In this document: positions 42,640 to 51,843 of the stretch, one piece after another
Layout: every line of letters begins with the position of its first letter
Numbering within the stretch: the stretch's first letter is position 1
NCBI RefSeq assembly: GCF_947507565.1
Contig: NC_089181.1
Span: 1,806,134-1,870,133 of the forward strand
DNA length: 64,000 nucleotides
Direction: 5' to 3'
Origin: Oscarella lobularis
Taxonomy: Eukaryota > Porifera > Homoscleromorpha > Homosclerophorida > Oscarellidae
Program-made: the position numbers and the translations under genes
Notes under the pieces: generated by a model
Databases searched by the model: none
The model's input: only the letters and a program-made list of their open reading frames with translations
What the model was told of the DNA's origin: nothing

Positions 42640-43332
42640 AATGATTCTGGTAAATAGTTGAGGACTCTAGTAGCAAACGGAAGCAGCTCAATTTCGTCAG
42701 CATCGATATCTTACTGACCTCATCCGTTTGCCCACTTGTTGTCTTGTCAACGTACACAAAAGATCCGCCTTTGGCACCGGGTACAGTGACTGTCATATTG
42801 GCGTTTCGCTTGTTCACAAGTAGCAATTTCTTTGCTTGAGTTTTAGCATCAACAAATCCCTGAGCATAAAGATTGCTTGTACTGTTCAGTTGAATTCCGT
42901 CGCCTTTGGAACATTCTGCTTGAACGACTAAGTGTTTAAATTACTGCACCATAGCAAGGATCACTAAATATAGGCGTAGTGGCTAGAACAGTACACGAAC
43001 TCTTCCCCACGCAGTATTTCTCGACAATTGCGGTAGAATTAGCGGCATTGCAAGAGCTCACGTCATAATGCAAACACGAACCAGTTGGAGTTCCATATGA
43101 AGCAAAATCAATTTTTGAAATCGTGGCACCTGGAGCGGTACATTCCAAATAAAGAGTGTCCAAACCAAAGCATCGAAGGGATTGCTGTCATTCCCAACGA
43201 TAAACACGTTTGTTTGAAATATCTTGGAAGTGGTGTATGAGCATGTGCAGTATCCAATAGCGAGCCGTACCGTGGCCAGTTGTCCAGTTGAGTATAGCAA
43301 CGCTCGGAATTGAGTTCAGGTAAAGCTGGAAC
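42640..43332 (-). pseudogene. 3' fragment of a GH-SUEL gene, separated from its 5' part
   Basis: Matches the last exon of the GH-SUEL genes from PALPELN (barrel end) through the second SUEL domain (TISKIDFASYGTPTGSCLHY) to the C-terminal beta-sandwich (LLVNKRNANMTVTVPGAK). Several single-base indels break the frame: near 43290, near 43190-43160, at about 42940 after DPCYGA, and after TDEVSK at about 42715. The upstream part of the exon is missing and begins again at 46440. This is dead sequence. Its partner fragment is 46440-47811. Confidence 0.75.
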
Positions 43333-43872
43333 TAGCCCAACGCGCGTGACCTGGTGGGCGTAGGGCCTGGCTTGCGCATTAGGACGTGGAAGAAACAAGC
43401 TTAGCGGTACGATTGGACTTTGCACATTTCCCTTTAGTAAGGGTGCTTTGATCGGAAACGCGCCATTATAAGAGAGCGGTCGATCGGAACTCTAAGAGAT
43501 CGAGTCCCCATGCAAGTGTTTCTTCTGATTTGTTTCTGCGCTAACTGCAGTTTGTAGCGGCTTTAGTAGAGGCCGACTGCGACAGCCTGATGGGATAGAC
43601 TGCCGCTATGCTGTTGAGTTTCACGTTTTGTGGCTCTAAGCATCAGGTTTTGGCATACATATGTGCCCACGTTGAATTCGTGCGAACAATCTTTGTCTTT
43701 TCTTGAGGTACCTACACTAGCAGTAGAAGCTTTCTAACGTGAAGCTACTGTTATTGTTTCATTTGCACGGGCTTGCGCCTATGATTCTCAATGAGAATAA
43801 TTAGAATTCCTATGGCTCTGACTACATGTCTTGCTTGTTTTTTTACAGAAATTCTCATCAAGCAAAATAAAC
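43333..43872. other. 5' flank of the gamma-glutamyltransferase gene
   Basis: No hydrolase homology remains here. A TATA-like ttataagaga lies at about 43468, and a polypyrimidine tract with AG (tgtttttttacag, ending 43849) precedes the ATG by 23 bases. Together these suggest a promoter and a 5' UTR intron for the GGT gene. The exact splice donor was not determined. Confidence 0.4.
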
Positions 43873-45732
43873 ATGTCAAAGAATAAGAAAATTGGTATTG
43901 TTGTTGTTGTTGTAATAGGGATTTTAGCGATTGCAGCAGTTTTCATTGGACTCTGGCTTGGAGGAGTCTTTAGTAAATCAAGCAGCCAGACACAAAAGTA
44001 TGACCAGGCGGCTGTTGCGTCTGCTTCGGAAACTTGCTCTGACATCGGAAAAAATATATTGAAGGATAAAATGGGAAATGCAGTAGATGCAGCTGTAGCC
44101 GTAGCATTTTGCCTTGGAGTGGTTGAGTTTCAGTCTTCTGGTCTTGGTGGAGGGGGATTTGCTTTGTTTTACAATGCACAAGCACAAGGCAAGATTTATT
44201 CAGTTGACTTTCGGTCCACTGCTCCCCAGCGCACTGATAAGTTCATGCTAAACAGCGTAAAGGAACATGACGAACCAGGAAAGTTTGTTGCGACTCCTGG
44301 AGAACTGTCCGGTCTCCACACACTTTGGACCAACTATGGGTCAAAAAGAGTCGACTGGGCTGATTTGCTGCAGCCGTCAATTGACCTAGCTGAAAATGGA
44401 TTCAAAGTGAGTACTGATTTAGCCAAGGCTGTTGAAGAGCTGCACGTGTCATCGATGAATATGATGAATGATGAAGAAGACAGCTATTTAGATGACCCGA
44501 AATTTTCCTCTCTTCTAGCACTTGTGAAACCCGATGGAAAATGGATCAAGGAAGGCCAGAAGCTAGTGCGCCCTATACTGGCAGAAACTCTGAAAAATAT
44601 AACTAAGTCTTCTGAAACAGCTATTTCTACTCTTTACAATAAGCCAGAATTAGCTCAAGAAGTGGAAATGGTAAAGGGCATTATAGAGTCATCTGACTTT
44701 GAGTCGTATCGTACAACGTCGGGAACCAGGCAAATACCTCTTGAAAACGGAGGAACTCTCTATGGACCTGACCTGCCGTCAAGTGCCGTTATACAATTTT
44801 TCATCAAAAATGTTCTTCAAAAATATTCAATGACGTCAGCAGACGCCGAAACACTCCTCTTTTATCACAGATTGGTTGAAAGTTTCAAGTTTGCTTTTGG
44901 CAGACGAAATGCCTTGGCAGATCCTGCCTCCGAGTTTGGCTACCAACAATCTCTCTCCGTAATAGCCGACTCGTTATCAGATGCTTCTTACGCAGGTGAC
45001 ATTCAAGCAATGATCGGAGACGAAAGTGTGCAAAACAGAAAAGAGAATTACTACAACGAGAAACGTTTAAGCGATTGGACAGAATATGTGTTTTCTGACA
45101 AAGATGAGTCAGAAAAAGGTGGGACAACGCATTTATCGGTCATTGACGCAGACGGAAATGCCGTTTCTTTGACAACGTCAGTAGGATTCAAATTCGGATG
45201 CAAAATTGTTTCGCCGTCGACAGGAATTGTTTATAATAACGACATGATTGGTTTTAGCTACTCCAATCCCGACGAAAATTTTGCTTTGCCCACAAACGAA
45301 CGAAACTGGCCTGAGGCCGGAAAACGACCTATGTCTTCAATGAGCCCTGTTATTGCTGTCGATAGCAATGACGAAGTTAGTCTCGTTATTGGTGGCGCAG
45401 GAGGGCCAAGAATAATAACTTCAGTGGCATTGGCAATTAGTCAACATCTACTTTTAGGCCAACGCCTTGACTCTGCTGTCAACAGTCCACGTATTCACCA
45501 TCAATTGTCACCGTACGCTATATACACTGAAAAAACGTTTGATTCAAGTATAACAAATCAGTTGGGTGAGTACGAGAAAAAGGTTTATGGAAAAACCTTT
45601 GTGAGACATGATCTTCTCAGTAACAATCCGTTCAAAGCATCCGCCGTGCATGCTATTGCTAGGGATAAGTCCACTGGCAAGCTAACTGCTGTTTGTGATA
45701 CCAGACTCTCCGGAAAGCCCTCAGGATATTAA
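43873..45732 (+). CDS. Gamma-glutamyltransferase, intronless, type II membrane protein
   Basis: Single open frame of 619 codons from ATG 43873 (MSKNKKIG); an in-frame upstream ATG at about 43831 lies before the probable splice acceptor and is not preferred. A membrane anchor (IVVVVVIGILAIAAVFIGLW) leads to the GGT fold: AVDAAVAVAFCLGVVE, SSGLGGGGFALFY, PGELSGLHTLW. The autocleavage/nucleophile site is GGTTHLSV (Thr418, codon 45124-45126), followed by AVSLTTSVGFKFG, KRPMSSMSPVI and GGAGGPRIIT. The C-terminus DTRLSGKPSGY is typical. GGT cleaves extracellular glutathione and transfers the gamma-glutamyl group. All key motifs are intact. The gene sits inside a disrupted GH-SUEL copy and lacks coding introns, as expected for a retrocopy that gained a promoter, though no poly(A) tract or target duplication was found. 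Confidence 0.93.
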   Translation: MSKNKKIGIVVVVVIGILAIAAVFIGLWLGGVFSKSSSQTQKYDQAAVASASETCSDIGKNILKDKMGNAVDAAVAVAFCLGVVEFQSSGLGGGGFALFYNAQAQGKIYSVDFRSTAPQRTDKFMLNSVKEHDEPGKFVATPGELSGLHTLWTNYGSKRVDWADLLQPSIDLAENGFKVSTDLAKAVEELHVSSMNMMNDEEDSYLDDPKFSSLLALVKPDGKWIKEGQKLVRPILAETLKNITKSSETAISTLYNKPELAQEVEMVKGIIESSDFESYRTTSGTRQIPLENGGTLYGPDLPSSAVIQFFIKNVLQKYSMTSADAETLLFYHRLVESFKFAFGRRNALADPASEFGYQQSLSVIADSLSDASYAGDIQAMIGDESVQNRKENYYNEKRLSDWTEYVFSDKDESEKGGTTHLSVIDADGNAVSLTTSVGFKFGCKIVSPSTGIVYNNDMIGFSYSNPDENFALPTNERNWPEAGKRPMSSMSPVIAVDSNDEVSLVIGGAGGPRIITSVALAISQHLLLGQRLDSAVNSPRIHHQLSPYAIYTEKTFDSSITNQLGEYEKKVYGKTFVRHDLLSNNPFKASAVHAIARDKSTGKLTAVCDTRLSGKPSGY

Positions 45733-46439
45733 TTTATTCATGTCAGCTGCCTACCTGCCTAAAAGGCGATCCTTCTTTGTAAACTCTCGCGCTTTTTTTA
45801 TCAATTGCATGTGAATCGTCATTTTCGAATTACGTATCGAGCGAAAGCTGCCGAAAGTCTTTTGGTGCAGCCACACAGTCTAGAGCATGCAACTTCTTGC
45901 AATCGCACTGATCAGCAATCCAGCTTCATCCACCTGCACGAGGCAACCGCTCGGTAGACTGGTTCGATCATGTGCTTAGCCACTCCCCACTCACAGGAAG
46001 AAAGCGTTCTCAAAGCACACAGATTTTAGAAACTTGCACAACCTAAAGTATTGATTTAATTTCTTTTTCACGTGATTTCGTAGTGCACGCCGTCCTAGAA
46101 ACTAATCGACTTTCTTCGACACGTGATTTTGAAAGAGAAAGTAATAACAACTGATCTACTTTCTTTGTCAGGTGATTTTGTAGTGCACAAAGTCTGAGAC
46201 CTCCGCACACGCGATTAGTTCACAGAACGTCTACGAGATTTAGCCATTTCATCACGTGATTAGCTAAAAGTACAACTTTGACATCAACTGAGGGGATTTT
46301 CAGTTCTTTGCACGCGTGATTAGTACACTGTACACAGAACGTCTTCAACACCAAGTGACGGGATTCTATGCCCTTTCCACACAGGATGAGTCCACAAAAT
46401 GTGTACGACATAGACTGACGAGGGTTCAGCCATTTAAAG
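45733..46439. repeat. 3' flank of GGT with a degenerate ~50-bp repeat
   Basis: From about 46050 to 46390 a unit containing CACGTGATT recurs at 46069, 46120, 46169, 46208, 46253 and 46311 with variants (CAGGTGATT, CACGCGATT). Neighbouring words tttctt and tagtgcac also recur. Spacing is 39-58 bases. No open frame or hydrolase similarity is present before 46440. Confidence 0.5.
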
Positions 46440-47811
46440 GGCCAGCATAGAAATGATAGCTGATGAAGTCGAGTGGAATTCCGGGCTGATGATTTGACTG
46501 GTTGAGGAAGTAAGATATGAAGTCTGTTCTTCGACCGGCCAGGGCGAGGCCGACAAATGTGATCTTGTGATTGGAATCGGCCATCTTTCGTATGCCGGTC
46601 ACTATTTCGTCGTAACGTTCTGTATATTCTGTATATGACTCGGGGTATTGCAATGCTCTGATTCCACTTCATTAAGGACCTCCCAATAAGGAATCGGGTA
46701 CTCATGACCTGATTGGTGTTCTGTGCCGTACGTGTACTCGTCCTTGAATCCGCCTTTCGCGTACCAGAAGATTCATGTGATACGATACAGACTATCTATC
46801 TAAACTCAATGTATCAGCCTCCTATAGTATTCTCCAAGCTGCGTTCCAGTGGGATCCACAAGATCCGTTCCTTGTGTATACGCCGGTCTTGCTTCTTGAT
46901 CTAATTAACTTCGTAAATGAATACTCGTAAAAAAAGCATGAGTGCTTGATGACCTGGATTATCTGAATAAACAACCCGACTAGAAGTTTTATAAATCCAA
47001 GCCGGTATGGTAGAGAAATTGATTATAACCGTGTGATTTGCCGTGGCTTCCATAAAGTCCTCCATTACGGGATCAATAAGTGAGAAATCCCAATAGGTGT
47101 GATTTTGAGAAATGCTGCAAGTCGCCTGAACACGGTGTTTTACCTGTATGCCCTTTACGTTTTACGCTTACCTGAACAGCAAACGTCTTGAACGGTCCGA
47201 CACACGGATCTCCAAGTGTTTCTGTATTGACAGAAAACATGCACGATTTCTTTCCCATGCAGGCCGCGTTGCACTTTCCCATAGTAAAATTGCCGCAAGT
47301 GCCTTGCGGAGTTCCATAGCTGGTGAAATGAACCTGATCAGTACATAATTATACAAACTGCTAATCTACACTTCTAATATTGCTCTGTCGCCTACCTTGT
47401 CTATAACACAAAGCGTGCACGACAGCGATGCGTTCCATCCATCAGTCTCTTCGAGTTGGAGTTGCGTGCAGAGCCACGGACCGGAAGGAGGCTCCAGCTC
47501 AGCGATGGATAATCGAGGGTAAGGAAGCCTGTTAGTGTCTACGATAAAAGTCGTTCAAGGGTAGCCAAGTCTGCTCTACCAAGGAACGTAGCGAATGTAG
47601 TCGGCTTCTAGTTGCTTCAGAATGGCAAACTTTGCTTCGAAATTGGGCTTTTTCGCTCGAGAAGGGGATTGACGACGACTTGGAGAGTAGGCGTCGTTTT
47701 GCTCGTCATCAGAACGGTATTCCACTGAACGCTGACCGTTGCAAAGCTTGATGCGGAAGCGCAATCGAGTAAAACAACGAGGACTTGCAGAAAGAGCCCA
47801 AGGCGAGGCAT
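46440..47811 (-). pseudogene. 5' fragment of a GH-SUEL gene
   Basis: Starts with a normal signal peptide (MPRLGLFLQVLVVLLDC at 47811) and keeps the exon order: first barrel strand, first SUEL domain (about 47333-47173), WDFSLIDP exon, DRE-TQGTD exon, then the start of the last exon. It is damaged. A one-base shift at about 47630 splits the first exon into two frames. The SUEL domain lacks the ANTTAFVEK segment (MGKCNAACMGKKSCMF). The last exon has frame changes near 46735 and 46655 and stops abruptly at ISYHFYAGP (46440), where copies 1 and 2 continue without a break. Confidence 0.75.
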
Positions 47812-47911
47812 TCCTCCAGAAGACGTCACGTGTGTTCAATGATTATCAACATCCCGAAAACCCGCCAAGTAGAAAAAAAGTAAAAAACAACAAAACAGCA
47901 ATGCTGATTTC

Positions 47912-50340
47912 CTAACGAGCATCTGAAGAATAGTAAACAACTCCGGTAGCAAAAGGAAGTAGTTCAATATTGTCACTGTCTATGCTTTCAACTACTTCAT
48001 CCGTCTGTCCCGTAGTCGTCTCGTCAACAAATACGAAAGACCCGCCTTTTGCCCCCGAAACGCCAACCGTTACCTTTGCATTTCCTTTGTTTACTAGTAG
48101 TAACTTTCTGCTTCGAGTCTTCCCATCAACGAATCCCTGCGCATAAAGACCGCCTGTATCATTTCGTTGCATGCCACCACCTTTGGAACACTCCGCTTGA
48201 ACGACCAAGTGCTTCACCGTAAAACGACATGGATCGCCAAATACAGGTGTAGTGGCCGGAACAGTGCACGAACTCTTCCCAACGCAGTATTTCTCCACAA
48301 TTGCTGTAGAATTAGCAGCATTGCACGAGCCGACGTCATAGTGCAAACACTCGCCGGACGGCGTTCCATACGAGGCAAAATCAATTTTGGAGATGACAGC
48401 GCCGGGAGTAGTACACTCCAGCGCGAGAGCTTCCAAATTGATAATTGACCCGCAGAACGGATTTCTACCAGCTCCGCCGAAAGACACGTCTGTTTGTACA
48501 ATTTCATCGCCCGGTTGGAAATGGTGTATGAGCATGTGTAGCACCCAGTAGCGAGCTGTACCGTACCCAGTTGTCCAATTGAGCAAGGCGACGCTTGGAA
48601 ACTGAGGCTCGAGACCGAGGTGTGGCAGAGCCGGATTGCCGACCAGTTGGCTTTCGCCGAGAACGTCGATTCCCTGAAGCGACAATTTTCCATATATGTA
48701 AGCGTACATTGCACCTGCAGCATTCCAGTATATCGGCGGAAACATGGGCGCACGAGCATCGTTATCGTCCGGCAATATGACGCCAATTTCGTCAATTGTC
48801 GTACGCGTCTCGGGCGAAAGAGCCTTGCGAATTTCCTCCATACCGGCGACCTCAGTAAAAAATGTGTCCGCCTGTGCAAAGAAGCTTTCATAGGCACTCG
48901 GATCGGTGCGATTCGTTGAGCGAGCATAAAAATGATAGCTGATAAAATCGAGTGGAATGCCAGGCTGATGATTTGATTTGTTGAGAAAGTAGGATGCGAA
49001 GGCCAATTTCTCTGTGCTATGATAAGCGAGAGCGAGACCGACGAAGGTGATCTTGTGATTGGGATCGGCCACCCTGCGTATGCCGTTCACCATTTCGTCG
49101 TAACGTGCCGTATACGACTCCGGCGTGTTCTGATGCTCGTGCTCCACTTCGTTGAGACACTCCCAATAGGGTATAATATACTCGTGCCCCGATTTGTGTT
49201 CGATGCCGTACTCGTCTTTGAATCCGCCCTTCGTGTACCATGATACCTTAGATAAAGACGTTGGATATTGTAGTTGAAAATACGGTTCATTTTTGTACCA
49301 ATCTTCCGTAGTAGTCACCGAGCTGAGTTCCCGAAGGATCGACGAGATTCACTCCTTGCGTGTAAACGGATTCACGATCTAATTTCGTCAACTGAGAATT
49401 GAGAAATAAAATTCACTTGATAAATGATACCTGGATTGTCGGGATAAGGAACTCTGCTAGGAGTTTTATAAATCCAAGCAGGTATAGTAGAGAAATTGAT
49501 GACGACGGAGTGATTGCGTGTAGCTTCCATGAAGTCTTCCATCATGGGATCGAGAAGAGAAAAATCCCAATAGGTATGATTCTGAGGAACGCTGCACGTC
49601 ACCTACACAAAAAAACACAGTTGTCATATGATCAACTTCATCACAATGACGTGTGCACCTGAACGGCAAACGTTTTGGCTGTTCCAACGCACGGATCTCC
49701 CAACGCTTCTTCATTTACTGAAAACGTACACGATTTCTTTCCCACGCACATCTTTTCGACGAAAGCTGTCGTATTGGCGGCATTGCACTTTCCCATAGTA
49801 AAGTTGCCGCAAGTGCCTCGAGGAGTTCCATAGCTGGCAAAAAGAACCTACCCAGAGCAGTGCAACCTTAGTTATTATCAAACGCTATAGACAGAATACC
49901 TTGTTTACAACGCCAAGCGTGCATGACAGCGACGCATTCCATCCGCTAGGCTCTTCGAGTTGAAGCTGTGTGCACAGCCACGAGCCGGATGGAGGCTCCA
50001 ACTCGGCGACAGCCAATCGGGGGTAAGGATGCCTGTTTCGAATGGCAACGTTTGATAATCTGCTGTAGGGTGGCCAAGTTCGTAGTACCAAGGTACGTAG
50101 CGAATGTAGTCGGCCTCTAGTTGCTTCAGACTAGCGAACATTTGGCGCGAAACCGGGCTTTTTCGTTCGAGAAGAGGATTGACGACGACTTGCAGTGTGG
50201 GCGTTGTTTTGCTCGTCATTAGACTGTGGCTCCATTGAACGTCGATCGTTGCAGAGTTCGTTGCTAAAGCTATAGCGCAACGTAATGCAATAACCACGAC
50301 AGACAAAAAGGAAGCCAGTTTGCGACTTTGTTATTACCAC
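47912..50340 (-). CDS. Secreted glycoside hydrolase with two SUEL lectin domains, copy 4; start codon missing
   Basis: The more diverged array member. The last exon (about 49250-47912) is open and keeps WECLNEVEHEH and TTIDEIGVILPDD (catalytic pair), plus the second SUEL domain and the beta-sandwich. The first SUEL domain and the WDFSLLDPMMEDFM exon (about 49600-49430) are also open. At the position where copy 1 has ATG AGT CGC, this gene reads CAA AGT CGC (50340-50332), preceded by an in-frame TAA. The hydrophobic signal segment (ASFLSVVVIALRCAIALA) is otherwise preserved. It may start from an undetected upstream exon, use the ATG of MTSKTTPT after the signal segment (giving a cytosolic protein), or be newly inactivated. 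Confidence 0.7.
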
Positions 50341-50351
50341 GTGACTACTAA

Positions 50352-50382
50352 TGTATAGGAGTTCAAGAGCGCGCGTTAAAAT
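50352..50382 (+). repeat. 31-bp direct repeat, left copy
   Basis: tgtataggagttcaagagcg followed by cgcgttaaaat, identical to 51804-51834 and in the same orientation. The copies are 1452 bases apart and bracket the microsatellite and the MITE. Confidence 0.8.
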
Positions 50383-50468
50383 AATGGAGCCGACCACCAG
50401 AGTTGTACGGGTGGAGCCCGTATAACGGCGGAGGGAGGCTCTCTCAAACGTGATCTTAGGGCCGGAAG

Positions 50469-50469
<1 letters not shown>

Positions 50470-50507
<38 letters not shown>

Positions 50508-50519
50508 ATGTATGTCTGT
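50470..50519 (+). repeat. TCTG/TATG tetranucleotide microsatellite
   Basis: About eleven tandem tctg units ending in tatg variants. Typical simple repeat with no other feature. Confidence 0.9.
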
Positions 50520-50887
50520 TCGTCACGCTCGGTATTGTGACGTAACATAAGAAAAACCCTCACTTTGTAAAGCGCATGCGTGACATAGGGCCGAAAACGG
50601 TGACCCGAAAAAGGCGATTTACGGCGCGAATAAAGCGTTTTTTCTTTCAGAAACGAAAAAAATGCTTAGAAACCCTTATTTCCAATTGATCTGTGCTATT
50701 TTCCGTGTTATAAATGCGCTGAGAAACCGAAACGACAGTTTTGATTGTCACGCTCTGACGTCACAATCAAAAGTATCCAGTCACATGTACAGTATATGGG
50801 TGGGTATGTACGCGTGTACGGGTAACAGGAAATATGACCCGTACACATGCATAGGTCCTCCTCAAATACAGAGCACATTATCAAATA

Positions 50888-51571
50888 CAGTACAGTGCGT
50901 GCCAGCATAAATGGCCAAACGGGACTTTTAGTAGCGCGCGAGGAATTCAGAGCGTAGTTTACATTTGGCGTAGTTTTGACGTTTGATCGTCACATCAAGG
51001 ATTTCCAATGAAGTCTAGCATTTCTATTTACGTCTATTTTGTAAGAAAACGGTTTTGATTTCACCGCAGACAACGTTTCTATACGTTTTGCTAAGAACAC
51101 AGAAAAGTTCGTTTTTTTTCCAGTTTCAAACAACATATGACGGCTTTCATAAACTCATCTGTCACTTTATACCATTTTCTAAAACTTCATTATCTTTGAT
51201 TTTCAATACAGTAATTCGGTGGAAAGAAACGGATGTCACGTGACGTAAATAGAAATGCATTTTTTTCCGTTAGGGATCAAGTTAGAAAGAAACTCACTCT
51301 ATAAATGGCTTCTCACGTGCATTGTTTAGAAATTTATTATCGGCGAATTTGAAAATGTTCTTTCCTTTACAAAATTAGCGCGCGCTAAACTTGCAAAAAA
51401 TTTAAATCTTTGGGAGTACGTCCCACAAAAGTCAAACTGACATCCCTGTTTAAAATAGGCATTAGAGCGATTTTCGTTGACACACAGTGACACTGTATGT
51501 CTTGCAGCGAGTGATCTACAGTGATCTTAGCGCGCGTTTTGTGGCCATTTATGCTGGCACGCACTGTACTG
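50888..51571. mobile_element. Non-autonomous Tc1/mariner-type element (MITE), 684 bp
   Basis: The first 30 bases (50888-50917, beginning CAGTACAGTGCGTGCCAGCA) recur as a perfect inverted copy at 51542-51571. TA lies immediately outside both ends (50886-50887 and 51572-51573), the target duplication of Tc1/mariner transposases. The interior has no transposase frame. Inner arms share further GCGCGC-rich, partly matching sequence. Identical termini suggest fairly recent mobility. Confidence 0.85.
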
Positions 51572-51803
51572 TACGTCAGAAAAGCGCCTAATTAGGAAAA
51601 CACAGCAATCATGCAAGTACTGTATTTACAGTATGTAGGTAGGACTGAGCTGTACTAGTAGTAGCTAACGGCTGTAATGACAACGTGAATATGTGACAGC
51701 ATAAAAACTATGACGTCACACTATGTTATGCACTCGCGTACGGTAAGCGGTGGGAGGCTCTGCATGATGGCAACACGGTGAACACCGGGCCATCATTCTC
51801 TAG

Positions 51804-51834
51804 TGTATAGGAGTTCAAGAGCGCGCGTTAAAAT
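51804..51834 (+). repeat. 31-bp direct repeat, right copy
   Basis: Identical to 50352-50382. Ends nine bases before the ACTR5 start codon, so it probably forms part of that gene's 5' UTR or core promoter. Confidence 0.8.
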
Positions 51835-51843
51835 CAGCAAAGA

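Larger units (their letters stand above)
50341..51843. other. 1.5-kb non-coding region between the GH array and ACTR5
   Basis: AT-rich stretches, a TGTC microsatellite, a Tc1/mariner-type MITE and a 31-bp direct repeat near both ends. The promoter of ACTR5 lies at its right end. No open frame with coding character was found. Confidence 0.5.

Noticed and set aside
43873-45732. Bacterial contamination or recent bacterial transfer of GGT
   Set aside because: It has a type II anchor and animal-type GGT sequence, lies inside a host gene family, and has a splice acceptor before the ATG.
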